Assembly (NCBI GenBank): GCA_016721905.1 | Contig: JADKHH010000001.1 | Coordinates: 1-64,000, forward strand | Length of the DNA: 64,000 nt | Reading direction: 5' to 3' | Source: Candidatus Opimibacter skivensis | GTDB lineage: Bacteria; Bacteroidota; Bacteroidia; Chitinophagales; Saprospiraceae | Shown here: positions 46,762 through 58,127 of the stretch, piece by piece | How positions within the stretch are numbered: position 1 is the first letter of the stretch | Layout: the number at the start of each line of letters is the position of its first letter | Made by a program: the position numbers and the translations under genes | The notes under the pieces: generated by a model | What the model saw: the letters and a program-made list of their open reading frames with translations, nothing else | What the model was told of the DNA's origin: nothing | The model's database searches: none

Positions 46762-49700
46762 TCAGATGTTTAGTGTGAAGGTAATTTCTGTACCATTTTC
46801 GGAAGATTTGATGTCTGCATTTCCTCCTATCTCATTCATGCGGTTCTTTATATTGCCCAGACCATTACCATTGTAAGCTTGGGGATTATTTACTGTATCA
46901 AATCCCTGGCCATCATCCGTGATGCGCATCACTATCCGGGGACTGGTTACAGGCATCAGCTCGATTTGGATCTTCGTCGGATGCGCATGCTTGACCGCAT
47001 TGTTTAGCGCTTCTTTAGTGGCGAGGAAAATGTGTTTCCGCTGTAATCCGTTGAGCGAGATTTCCGGTATTTCGTCAGGGCGAGTAACGATGATCGGTAT
47101 CTTCGTGGATTCGCTGAATTCATGTGCATGCCGCTGGATAAAGGATATCGTGGATTCAAGCGTATCGTCCTTTGCATTGACCGTCCATATGATTTCCCGG
47201 ATGCGTTGGTTTAGTTCTTCACTGGATACCTGGATTTTATTGATATCATCACTAAACTCAGGATATTTTTCGGCAGTGTTTTCCCGCAGATAATTTGCCA
47301 TGAGATGGATAGCGCTGAGACCTGATCCAAGATCGTCATGCATATCCTTTGATATCCTGGATCGCTCCTGTTCTAGCGCCATTGATTTTTCTATTTCCAT
47401 ACGCTGTGCCATCAGCAATCGTTTTGTTCTTTCATGGACGATATAACTGATGACACCAATCGCCAATGCAATGGCTAGAAGTTTAAACCACCAGGTCAGA
47501 TACCATGGGGGACGTATGGTAAAAGCCAAAGCAGCTCCCTTGTCGTCCCATACACCATCTGCATTCCTGGACTGCACTACAAAGGAATAGTGGTCAGGAG
47601 GCAAGCCGGAATAGAGTGCGAAGTTACGGTTGCGGACGGTCACCCAATCTTTGTCAATGCCTTCCAGTTTCCATCTGAATTGATTCAGTTCAGTAAACGT
47701 ATAATTGTCACTGGCAAAATATATCGTAATGTTGTTTTGGTCGGAATTGAGTTTGATATCATGACCTGCCAGTAAATCCATTCTGGAAGTATCGAATAGT
47801 AAAAAGTCTATAATGTACGTCCGAGGTATTTTACTGGTTTCAAAAGATGGATCGGGGTTAATCCAGGTGATCTGTTTCGAATTTCGATAAAGTAACTTCT
47901 TGTCATTGTTTAACGAAAAAGTGCCAAGTCCGAATTGGCCTCTGTTAGCAATCCGCGAATCATATATTTTGTAGCTATTTGATTCGGGTGTGTACCGAAT
48001 ATATTCAGATGCCGTAAGTATCCAGATGTTACCCTTAGAATCACGGGCTACATTGTGAACCTTGGGATTTATGCCAGGAAAAACGGTTTGTCCAAAAACA
48101 TACATGCCATCTTTTTGGATGATAAATCCCTTTGTAGTGATCGCATAGAGATTATTATGCTGATCAAAACATATATCCCTGACCTCTGTTTCCGGAAAGC
48201 CGATCGTGTCACCCGGAGATTTCGCAGGTGGCGCTAATTCCCACGTTTCCGCACTGATGAGCTGACGTAGGCCTCCTCTGGTGGCGATCCAAAGTTTTTG
48301 ATGAGCATCTTTTTCCAGATCCCAAATGGTATTATCAGGAAGTCCGGGTGTCGTATCTGTTGCGACCGGAGCAAATTGTAGCTCCTGGGATTGCAGATTA
48401 AGCAAGAATAACCCTGACTTTTGGCTGCCTATCCAGATAAATGGCTTTCCTTGTATGGTGTCTTTTAAAAACTTACCGATTGATCCACGGGTCTTCTCAT
48501 TACATACATCGCAATCATTCCATAAGAAAGGTTCCGTTTTATGCGTCACGATGTCAAATTGATATAAGCCGATCCCTGTGCCTAGCAGAAGATTGCCATT
48601 GGATAAAGAAGTGATCGCATTGATGACGAGATTGTTTTCCTGCAGCCCCTTGACCGGAATTTCAATGTAGGATGAGGAATCCTTCGCATAATAAAGAAGC
48701 CCGGCTTCAGAGCCTAACCAAATGTTTCCAAGGCTATCCTCATAGAAACTCTTGAGGGGAGGCGAGTCTTCTGTTGCACTACGATTCAGGTATGGTCTGG
48801 TGTATTGGAATGGTTGTTCAGCTCCATCAAACTTACTGACACCTTTGTATGTTGACAACCACATGACATCATTTCGGTCTTTGAGGACGTGGTTGATGGT
48901 GTTATGTGCCAGACTTGTTGCATCATTGGGGTTGTTGAGATAATTGGTAATCCGTCCTGTGGATTTCTCCAGCACAAACAAACCCTTTAACGGAAACCCA
49001 AACCATATGTTTTTATACCGGTCTTCAGCAATTGGAAAGATGCGATCGCCGGATTCTTTAATGATTCCAAATCGCCACACCTGGCTATATTTTTTTGATG
49101 CATTCCAGGCTATCAGGTCATTGCCTCTCGTGGACATCCAGAATGTTCCTTCTTCATCCCGGAAAACATTGCTGACTTGGAAGTCAATGGGATCCTCATA
49201 TGCTCCAAGGGCAATAATGCTGTCGATTGGTTGCTTGAAATTGAATATTTCGTTGGTTTTTATGTCAATCCCAATAAGCCTGCTGGTATTGGCGGCAGCA
49301 TAGATGCGCTGGTCTGCTGAATCAAAAAAGATTCCGATCCCATCTGTAACCTTAAGGCTTTCTTCCAGTTTCAGATCGACCACTTCCGCCTCCAATGTTA
49401 ATTCATCAATTTTCATGAGTCCGACGCCGATCGTAGAAGCCCACATGTGGCCATGCCCATCATAAAGTAAGAATTGAATCTGGTCACCCGGTAGTCCTGG
49501 CTTTTTGTCTGTGGCTTTATACAATTGAATAAACTGCTTGCCCACAGCAGCATAGGGATCGTAAATGGTGAGTCCTCCGATGTGGGCAAACCAGTACCTG
49601 TCTTTTGAATCCTGTTGCATCGCCGTGACGACTGTCGCGGCCATGGAGTTTGTATCCAGGGGATTGTAAGTGAGATGCTGGATGCTTTTGCCATTAAAGA

Positions 49701-49911
49701 AATTAGCTCCATTCGAGGTGCAAAACCAGATTAATCCGCGATGATCCTGATATGTCTTGATGACGGTGAGACTTGAAATTCCAGGGTTGGTATTCCCATA
49801 ATTTGTAAAGCCAGGTAAGCTATGTTGTCCAAAGAGATTCGGTTGACAAGGGGACAACCAAGCCATGAGTACAATTACAACAGGGACATAGGAAGTAAGT
49901 ATTCTCTTCAT
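46762..49911 (-). CDS. Two-component propeller sensor histidine kinase
   Basis: About 1050 residues (an ATG at 49926 would add five). Signal peptide, then a large periplasmic sensor of two seven-bladed propellers made of reg_prop repeats ('YGNTNPGISSLTVIKTYQDH', 'DVMWLSTYKGVSKFD', 'LGNIWLGSEAGLLYY'), then a Y_Y_Y domain ('FRWKLEGIDKDWVTVRNRNF'). One membrane helix ('WWFKLLAIALAIGVISYIV') follows, then 'RISKDMHDDLGSGLSAIHLM' (phospho-acceptor His) and an HATPase ('ITDDGQGFDTVNNPQAYNGN'). This class often senses polysaccharide degradation products in Bacteroidota. Convergent with its likely regulator at 46118. Confidence 0.95.
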   Translation of the reverse strand: MKRILTSYVPVVIVLMAWLSPCQPNLFGQHSLPGFTNYGNTNPGISSLTVIKTYQDHRGLIWFCTSNGANFFNGKSIQHLTYNPLDTNSMAATVVTAMQQDSKDRYWFAHIGGLTIYDPYAAVGKQFIQLYKATDKKPGLPGDQIQFLLYDGHGHMWASTIGVGLMKIDELTLEAEVVDLKLEESLKVTDGIGIFFDSADQRIYAAANTSRLIGIDIKTNEIFNFKQPIDSIIALGAYEDPIDFQVSNVFRDEEGTFWMSTRGNDLIAWNASKKYSQVWRFGIIKESGDRIFPIAEDRYKNIWFGFPLKGLFVLEKSTGRITNYLNNPNDATSLAHNTINHVLKDRNDVMWLSTYKGVSKFDGAEQPFQYTRPYLNRSATEDSPPLKSFYEDSLGNIWLGSEAGLLYYAKDSSSYIEIPVKGLQENNLVINAITSLSNGNLLLGTGIGLYQFDIVTHKTEPFLWNDCDVCNEKTRGSIGKFLKDTIQGKPFIWIGSQKSGLFLLNLQSQELQFAPVATDTTPGLPDNTIWDLEKDAHQKLWIATRGGLRQLISAETWELAPPAKSPGDTIGFPETEVRDICFDQHNNLYAITTKGFIIQKDGMYVFGQTVFPGINPKVHNVARDSKGNIWILTASEYIRYTPESNSYKIYDSRIANRGQFGLGTFSLNNDKKLLYRNSKQITWINPDPSFETSKIPRTYIIDFLLFDTSRMDLLAGHDIKLNSDQNNITIYFASDNYTFTELNQFRWKLEGIDKDWVTVRNRNFALYSGLPPDHYSFVVQSRNADGVWDDKGAALAFTIRPPWYLTWWFKLLAIALAIGVISYIVHERTKRLLMAQRMEIEKSMALEQERSRISKDMHDDLGSGLSAIHLMANYLRENTAEKYPEFSDDINKIQVSSEELNQRIREIIWTVNAKDDTLESTISFIQRHAHEFSESTKIPIIVTRPDEIPEISLNGLQRKHIFLATKEALNNAVKHAHPTKIQIELMPVTSPRIVMRITDDGQGFDTVNNPQAYNGNGLGNIKNRMNEIGGNADIKSSENGTEITFTLNI

Positions 49912-50161
49912 TTTGGTTAAGATCATATTAGTGCAAAGGTGTCAATGCATCGGCAAGACTAATCTAGAACAAAAGTCCTATTGCCATAACTTTCATGGCC
50001 ATCTACCTTGGTAGCACCGAACAGGACATTCTGTAAAGTATGTAATTTTTTATTTATTCCAATGCGCCGTTATCACTTGGGCTTCCCGCGTAAGATTTGC
50101 CCGACAGTAAATTATACAACAGAAATAGCATTCATCTTACCTATAACTAAAAACCAAAAGT

Positions 50162-50665
50162 ATGAAACCAATGACCTTTATATTGCCATGGATTTCTTTT
50201 GTTATGATTGCTTCAATGAGTGTGATTTCATCCTGCTCAAAGGATGATTTTACCATTGAGAATAAAGCTGTTACCGGTGACCTTACGTTTATCAGAACTG
50301 CTTTTATTCCACTTTCATTTGATTCCACCGGCTTGGTCCCATTGTCCGCGCAGATAAGCATGGAGGGCGATGGAACATTGAGCGATATAGGAGATGTCCA
50401 TTTTGAGACTACGTTCAAGATTGATCTTGTCCTTGGTATGGGAACCGACTTTGTGACGACGTATACAGGATCATCTCCCGCAGATTCATTTTCCTCTACA
50501 GGAACTTCACAAGTGCAGCCCAATGGTTCTTTTCTTGTCCAGGATAATTTGGGTTCTGGTACCGGAAAGTTTTCAAAAATTTCAGGAGCAGGCACGACTA
50601 CAGTATGGCTCAACCAGGCCCAGGATGCGGGGACGGCGACGATGGATTGGACGGTGACGTATTAA
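50162..50665 (+). CDS. Putative lipoprotein, 167 residues
   Basis: Signal 'FVMIASMSVISSCSKDDF' with the lipobox Cys near residue 25. The mature chain is beta-rich: 'TGDLTFIRTAFIPLSF', 'GDVHFETTFKIDLVLGMGTD', 'GTGKFSKISGAGTTTVWLNQ'. This is the pattern of a small barrel like the allene-oxide-cyclase/lipocalin type. No family assigned. A terminator follows at 50737. Confidence 0.65.
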   Translation: MKPMTFILPWISFVMIASMSVISSCSKDDFTIENKAVTGDLTFIRTAFIPLSFDSTGLVPLSAQISMEGDGTLSDIGDVHFETTFKIDLVLGMGTDFVTTYTGSSPADSFSSTGTSQVQPNGSFLVQDNLGSGTGKFSKISGAGTTTVWLNQAQDAGTATMDWTVTY

Positions 50666-50736
50666 GCTTATCATTTTGTTCGCACCCTGAGATCCCAATT
50701 AAGCTAAGTTATAAGCTCAATTCCCTATTTGAGGAC

Positions 50737-50771
50737 CCGGTGATCGTAAATCTGGTCACCGGTGTTTTTTT
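50737..50771 (+). terminator. Intrinsic terminator
   Basis: CCGGTGA (50737-50743) pairs with TCACCGG (50756-50762) and is followed by TG and seven T. It ends the 50162 gene and separates it from the giant surface protein. Confidence 0.8.
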
Positions 50772-50808
50772 CATTTAGGTGATTAAATATCCCCAAATGT
50801 GCTCAGTT

Positions 50809-53800
50809 ATGAAATTACTTATTTGCTCTCTATTCATTGCATGTTTACCTCTAATAGGTGTAGCCCAATCTTGTTTGCCAGGTGGAATTACACTAACATC
50901 TCAAGCTGAAATTGATGCATTTCCACAAAATTATCCTGGATGTACAGAGATTGGTGGAAACCTGATAGTTGATGAGCTGATGAATGGGGATATATTGAAT
51001 GTGGATAGTCTGGCACAATTGAATTTCATTGATGGCGGTTTGATCATTCGAAACAATACCGGGATTACGAATATTGATGGATTATCAAATATTACTGCTA
51101 TCACAGGAAGTCTGCAGGTGGAAAGTAATAGCTCTTTGCTTCATTTGCACGGGCTCAGTAGCTTGTCTTCCATCGTATATTCTTGCCATATTGACAACAA
51201 TGATCAATTGGAGGATCTAATAGGATTGTCAGCTATCAATGAAATTCCTGGTTTTTTTGATATTGAACATAATGATGGTTTGCTAAGCCTCCAGGGATTG
51301 GATAATTTGTCATTTGTAGGCGAGTACTTTACTGTGGAAGAAAATTCTTCCTTAGTTTCCTTATCAGGTTTGGAGGAGTTGGATACAGTTGGAGGATTTT
51401 ATTTAATTAACTGTCCAATTGGAAATCTCTCTCCATTGAGCTCCTTAGAAACTATTAATGGACCTGTATTAATCAGTTTTCTTCCTATCACAGAAATGAC
51501 AGGTCTTGATGCACTGACCCATCTGGAGAGTCTTGTACTCAGCAACTTAAATATGCTTACATCTCTAGGTACTGGATTGCTGGGGATTGATTCAGTTTCT
51601 GGAAATGTCTGGATCACTCAAAATCCACTTTTACAAAACATGATGGGTTTAGATTCCTTGAGGTTTATTGGTGGCAATTTGCAAATTCAACATAATCAGG
51701 TGTTAGAAAGCCTGAATGGATTGGAACAATTGGTTGACATCGCAGGAGACTTTCAAATTCATGATTTACAGATGCTGACTTCATTCCAGGGACTCAACGC
51801 ATTGGAATTCATAGGTGGAGCATTGAGTGTGCAGCAGTTCTATCCTGGGGGATGCCGCCCTTATTGATTTTGCTGGTTTCGATGCGCTTCAAAGGATCGG
51901 CGGTTATTTCTTTCTTCAAAATGTGGACGAATTGACGAGTTTTAACGGATTCCAAGCACTTGAGCGCATTGATGGCGACTTTATTGTTGTGGAGGCCGAG
52001 GATCTTATTGATTACAGTGAGCTCGTCTCATTAGTCCATATTGGAGGTGTCTTGCGGGTATGGAATAATTTTCATTTGCTTGACATCGATATGGCCGCAT
52101 TGGACAGCATTGGCGATGGGATTGATTTTAAGAATAATAGTTCATGTATGCATCTTAAAGGATTTGATGCACTTTCCTATGTTGGCGGACCTGTTTACAT
52201 AAAGGATAATATAGCCCTGGATTCCATTTCAGGGTTTAATAATTTGCTTTTGATTGATGACCTTTTAGACATAAATACCAATTTAAGCCTGAAGGTGATA
52301 TCCGGATTTGAAGATCTGCTTTCGATCAACGGAAGTTTGTCGCTGGTAGAGAATGATTCGCTTCGTGATATTGATGCTTTTTACTCCCTTCAATCGATCA
52401 ACGGTAGTCTTGAGTTGAATAGCAATTATTACATCGATGATTTGTCAGCTTTCAGTGCACTGGAATCAATCAATGGTTCCCTTAGTGTAATCAGTGCCAT
52501 TCGTTTGAATGCTTTGACCGGATTAGAAAATATTGATCCTACTATGATTACCAATCTCATTATCGCTGCCTGCGATAGTCTGAGTTTTTGCTCTCTACCT
52601 AATATTTGTACTTACCTGGATAATAATGGCCCAGCTACCCTTTATAACAATGATATCGGTTGTGACAACCTGTTGGAGGTTGAATTTTATTGTGACCCGA
52701 TGGTTCACCTTGCACAGCTTTGACAGCTCCTATGAATGGACAGTTAGGAGTGCCCATAGATGCAACATTGTCATGGACCCTAAGTCCACCAATAACTAAC
52801 GGCTACATTTTGGATATTGGGACAACTCCGGGGGGATCTGAGATACTGGACAGTTTTGATGTTTTCAATACAAATTACTATGATCCTCCTTCTAATTTTC
52901 CATCAGCATCGAAGATATTTGTGACGATATCGCCTTATAATTATTTAGGTGTAAATGCAACTTGCGTTTCAGATAGCTTTCAAACCATTGATCAAGCCTC
53001 CTGGGTAGGTGGAACGGGCATGTGGAACCTAGCCTCTAATTGGGATATTAATGCTATCCCAAATGACACGACACATGTCATTATTTACAGCGGCACTGTG
53101 ACCGTGCCATCATCTTATGACGCTGTAGCAGGGAGTGTAGAACTTCGTTCGGTGAGTCAGCTGATGATCGAACAAAGTGCTTCCCTCGCTATTAATCATC
53201 CTGAAGAAAAGTATGGGCTGACCCTATCAGATAGTGCTCTGGTTTTTAATGCAGGAAATATACGAATGGGGGATTTGAATCCCATTCCTCAGACGGGAAT
53301 CATTGTGACATCGCATGGCGCATTGCTAAATGATACAACAGGTATAATTGAGATCGATCAGATCACCGGGCTCAATCATGCAGCGCTTTTTCTCAGTGGA
53401 GGACAAACTTCCTTCACCAATTATGGCCAGCTCATCGTTGGGAGCCAATTTCCAGTTGAAGGTCATGGAATCAGCATGGCCCAGGGAAGTATAGTAAATG
53501 GCATCACTGGAGAATTCTACTTGGATAATATAGCAGGAAGTAACAAAGATGCTATTCATCTTGAAGGCGGTAGCCAACTGACGAATGCAGGAGATATTCG
53601 GATCGGGTCGCTAATGCCAATCAGTAATTATGGTATTAGTCTTTCTAGTCCATCAGATATGATCAATGATTCTACAGGCATCATTTCCATAGATCGAGTT
53701 CAAACAGGTCTTTATGCATTCGGATTTGGAGCCACGGTACATAATCATGGGGTGATAAACATTGGGAATCTGGGTGCTGTAAGTGCCTCAGGTATCCTTC

Positions 53801-56800
53801 TTACTTCTTTGGCTGAAATGATCATTGATTCCGCAGCTTCCCTTAATATTAACCAAGCCTTGCATGGCATTTCAATTGACAATCAGGCTTGGTTTACCAA
53901 TTTTGGGAACTTCTCTATCGGTTCAAATCTTGCCATTTCTTCCAATGGTATCAACCTCACGACTGGTGGCGATTTCTACAATCAGGAATCTGGCATCATT
54001 GAAATCAATCGGGCCAATCGGGCTGTTTTTGCGACAGGCACTAATACCTGGTTTTATAACTATGGTTCCCTCGAAATTGGAAATGTTGCACCCTGCAACA
54101 ATGGCATTCAATTGACTACTTCAGGTTTTTTGCTTAATCAACCAACCGGGCAAATTGAGATTAATGCTGTTTCTGTAAATCATGGAGTTGAAGCCCTATC
54201 GAACGGGGTCTTAAGCAATTATGGATCAGTCAAAATCGGAAATGTGGCAAGTATAGCCCGATATGGTATCTCGCTGGCTACAGGCGGAGATTTCAGGAAT
54301 TATCCTGATGCAGTACTTGAAATTGACAGATGTCTTGATAAGGGAATAGTTTTAACCGGTTCAGGATCTCAGTTTGAAAACCATGCTCTAGTCGAGATTG
54401 GCCATTTGGCGCCAGTATCCAATATCGGAATTGAAATGAGCAGTTCTGCAAACCTGACAAATATGGCAACAGGCGAAATGCGGATTAATAGTGTCACCGG
54501 GTATGCCGCTATGACGATGAGTGGCTCTCCGGTCCTGAATAATTCCGGAATCATAACGATGGGCAATGAAACCAATATCGCCGGTGGAATTATAGCCTGG
54601 GCATCTTCCAAAATCAATAATCTCACAGGAGCTGTTTTGGAGATTAATCGTATTGGTTGGGTCAGCTTACTCGTTGATCAATCAGGTACCTTGTTTACCA
54701 ATAGAGGTACCTTCAGAATGGGTAATCTTGCTCAAAATAATGAAGGCATATCTTTGGCAAACGGTGGAGATTTTCTTAATATGTCTACAGGTATTATTGA
54801 AGCAGGTCAAATTACCTACACAGGTGTCCATATAACACAATCAGGGAGTGTATTTACTAATCATGGAAATGTGACATTAGGGTCATCAGGCCCCATTGGA
54901 TACAATGGAATGTTCATAGGTCAAAGCGGATTCTTTACGAATTCATCGACTGGCGTTATACAGATTAATAACGTGACACCTAATTGGTGGTCTAGAGCCC
55001 TGTTCTTATCTTCAGCTAGCTTCTCAAATGCCGGTACAATTCAAATCGGCAATTTGACCGTAAGCACATCTGCGATCTATATGGAAACTGGTGCGATTTT
55101 TACAAATAGTACTACCGGCAATATTGTAATTGATCAAACTACGAGTGCTGGAATCGAACTCCTGCATACAGGAACCAACTTTACGAATAGTGGTGTCATC
55201 ACGATCGGCTCTGTCTTTACAATTCAGAAACACGGCATTGAACTGAGTCAGGGGTCTTCATTCATAAATAATGCATCCGGAAACATACAGGTTAATAATG
55301 TGAACTTCAATTGGTGGTCCAGGGCCATTGTGCTTGTATCTGCTTCTTTTACAAATCAGGGAATGATATCGATTGGCAATCTTACGCTATGTTCTATGGG
55401 AATAGGTATTGAAGGGACTTCTTCCTTTGTCAACGGTACCTCCGGTGTAATCCAGATCAATCACATCACCTATAATGGCATTATTATTTTCAATCCCACT
55501 TCCTCTTTCTCAAACCATGGCTCTATCACAATCGGAAGTACGGACACGATTGGTGAAGCAGGAATTCACGCATATGATGGAGGATTATTTAACAACGGTG
55601 CTACAGGAGTCATTCAGGTAAATAGAGCAAATCCTAACTGGTGGTCTAAAGGCATTAGGGTAGCAAGTTCTGCCGTATTCAACAATTCCGGCCTAATTCA
55701 ACTTGGAAACCTAACTACCAATACCATTGGCTTAGGTGTTGAAGATGGCGGTTCATTTATTAATCTGGCGGATGGGATCATCCATAGTGCAAATGCACTT
55801 AATCACGCCGTCTTTGTAAATCAAACGGGCTCTTCGTTTCTGAATCAGGAGACCTGTTGATCGGTGCGGACGGCAACCCGATCGAGAATGGAATACTCAT
55901 ACAGAGCAATTCGTCATTTACGAATGATGTGACCGGTTCCATAGAAATCAATAGAGCCAATTTGCAATGGTGGTCAAAGTCGATAGCGGTGATTAGCGCT
56001 GCATTTACAAATTCTGGTAGTATTCAAATCGGAAACCTGAGCCTATGTTCTTTCGGAATCCACGGTGAAGGTGCCAGCATTTTAAATAACAATTCGTCGG
56101 GCACGATCAGCATCAACAGAATCACTTATCAGGGCCTTCAATTAGTCCACTCAGGAACGACTTTTAACAATAGTGGTTTGATTTCAACTGGCAGTTCGCA
56201 TCAGGTAGGCGAGAGTGGAATTGGATTATTTGAAAATAGCATGATGACAAATGCTTCCACCGGAATTATTGAATGTAATGGCGGCATTACAAGTGGATTA
56301 AGTACCGGACTTTATGTGAGTGATGGGTCATTTACCAATAATGGTATTATCAGGGCAGGGAATATCTCCTTTATTAACACAGGTATACGGATCGGAAATT
56401 CCGCTACAGAAATAGGATTTTTCTCAAATAATGGAGCTATTGAAATTGACCGTGTTCCTAATACTACGTTCAGATCAGCATTAAATGTAGAGATCGGCTC
56501 AACTTTTGTCAACGAAGTTACTGGTTCCCTTAAACTGGGCCTCATGTATGATGTCATATACGGTATCTATGGTGGTGGTACTGCCTCTAATTATGGTCTC
56601 ATCCAGACCAGGTACGTGACATCAGGAACAGTTGATTATGGCCAGACCGTAACCAATTACGCAGGCGGCATTATAGAGGTTCTGGCCCCGGGCACACTAC
56701 TCATTGAAACTGCTGGTACGCTTCATAATCATGCCGACGCTTTGCTGAAAAGTCAATCTGGTGCCTTTCTTCGAATAAAAGGGGTAGTCAATAATTATGG

Positions 56801-56819
56801 GTTGATTGACGCCCAATAA
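50809..56819 (+). CDS. Giant surface protein: leucine-rich/L-domain repeats then beta-helix repeats (three frameshifts)
   Basis: About 2000 residues when three single-base losses are restored (about 51845, 52690 in CCC, 55850 in GG). ATG 50809 gives the signal 'MKLLICSLFIACLPLIGVAQ'. Residues about 30-640 are receptor-L-like leucine-rich repeats ('IDGLSNITAITGSLQVESNS', 'LHGLSSLSSIVYSCHIDNND'). A short fibronectin-like domain ('LSWTLSPPITNGYILDIGTT') follows, then about 1270 residues of right-handed beta-helix repeats of the type FTNxGxIxIGNLxxxSxGI..ITGxIxINxI, with recurring 'NWWS' segments. No T9SS sorting domain is visible at the stop. Probably secreted or surface-bound; target unknown. 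Confidence 0.8.
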
Positions 56820-56901
56820 TCATCCTGAAAATCACTCATTTGGGTTATTGCCTTGCGGCATAACCAGTCGTATTGTTGCACTGTCATTAATAGAAGACCC
56901 C

Positions 56902-57288
56902 ATGAATCCACCTAATACGATGATCATTCCACGTCATCATTTGCTCAACCATGACACGCTATTGGTCAGGGAATCAATTTTGAAATCGAAACATGTTGAT
57001 GCTGCTGATATTATCCTTATTCGTGGAGAAGGCACTTATTCATGGATATATCTAACCTCGGGCCAACAACTTTTTACCTCCCGCACGGTGAAGTATTGGG
57101 TGAATTGGTTCAATTCAGATGGGCTGATCAGGGTGCATCGGAGTTATGTCATCAACAGCTCTCAGATCGAACAGATTGAACTGAGATCAATGCGGATCCG
57201 GATGCACGGCGGCCATAAGGTAACTATTGCCAGAAGTAAGATTAAAATGATCAGGCAACTTTGGCATACCACCTTGATGATCCCTTAA
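56902..57288 (+). CDS. LytTR-type DNA-binding protein
   Basis: A stand-alone LytTR domain with no receiver. 'ESILKSKHVDAADIILIRGE', 'SWIYLTSGQQLFTSRTVKYW' and 'IRVHRSYVINSSQIEQIELR' carry the beta-strand DNA-binding core. ATG 56902 gives 128 residues; a TTG at 56806 would overlap the giant gene by 14 bases. Directly behind the giant surface protein, it may regulate it (inference). Confidence 0.82.
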   Translation: MNPPNTMIIPRHHLLNHDTLLVRESILKSKHVDAADIILIRGEGTYSWIYLTSGQQLFTSRTVKYWVNWFNSDGLIRVHRSYVINSSQIEQIELRSMRIRMHGGHKVTIARSKIKMIRQLWHTTLMIP

Positions 57289-57338
57289 TCCCTTGTTCCA
57301 TTATTGGATTGTGCCATTGCTCCCTTGCTCCCTTCATC

Positions 57339-57867
57339 CTACCACCCCACATACTTCGGCGGCTCCACGTTCTTCATCCGCAGGTACACCACCAGTTGCC
57401 CCCGGTGATGCGTCAGGTGATCCGTCATGAGCAGGAGAATCCTCCTCCTTGTCATTGTACCCGCAATAAATTCAACTTTCTCATTCAGGTCTTTTTCAGT
57501 CATCACATCAATCGTCTGCGATGCATACGCAAATGCCTTTCTCCAACATCGCGATGATCTCTTTCTTGGTGCTGCCTGATTTAGATGGATCAATGTGCGT
57601 CTTGGAGCCATCCAGGTATGACGAACTAAGCCACACCATGTTGCCAGCCATATGCTTGAGCTGCTCCCTGAAGGTCATCTCAACCGCTGTGGGCGTATAC
57701 CCATAGTGATCCTCCGGCATCGCTTTGGCAAACTCAAGGGTATAGGCCGCAGCATTTTTCCATTTCATCTTGTAATCCGAAAGAAATGAATCCTGAGCAT
57801 CTACAGAATAGGACAATAGCAGCATTGCCGGCAGTAAGCGAAGTAGAAGGGATATTTTCATAGTCAT
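57339..57867 (-). CDS. DinB-like protein with signal peptide (frameshifted)
   Basis: Signal peptide 'LLLRLLPAMLLLSYSVDAQ', then a four-helix DinB/DUF664 bundle: 'YTLEFAKAMPEDHYGYTPTA', 'REQLKHMAGNMVWLSSSYLD' (first His ligand) and 'TDHLTHHRGQLVVYLRMKNV' (two further His). One extra G near 57535 breaks the frame; restored text 'IIAMLEKAFAYASQTIDVMT'. DinB-superfamily members bind metals or act as thiol transferases. An exported version is common in Bacteroidota; role unknown. Confidence 0.8.
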
Positions 57868-57876
57868 ATATTTTTA

Positions 57877-58070
57877 GTGAGTTGTGAGTTGTGAGTTGTG
57901 AGTTGTGAGTGAGTAGTGATTTGCTGTTCATGATGTCGTGAGCTTCCAGAGTATTTCGTTTTACACACACTACTTTATTTGCTATCAGCTGTTAGCTGTC
58001 AGAATTGAATACTCACAACTCACAACCCACAGGTTACTCACAACTCACAATTCACAATTCACAACTCACA
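57877..58070. repeat. Inverted heptamer arrays in a divergent promoter region
   Basis: GTGAGTT x4 plus a variant (57877-57911) on the DinB side; ACTCACA-type units on the other side (58011-58031 and 58036-58070, eight units in phase). The two blocks are reverse complements and enclose 100 bp that include a short CAGCTGTTAGCTGTC segment. The 58036-58070 block ends 57 bp before the ATG at 58128. Confidence 0.85.
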
Positions 58071-58127
58071 ATATCAAACTCTTTTCTAACTTCATCGGAC
58101 GGTTTAACATAACTGTAACTTAAAAAC

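Noticed and set aside
728..57867. Programmed frameshifting or a variant genetic code as cause of the broken genes
   Set aside because: Both insertions and deletions occur, in unrelated genes and mostly at short homopolymers, without a common signal; TAG, TGA and TAA are all used as normal stops.
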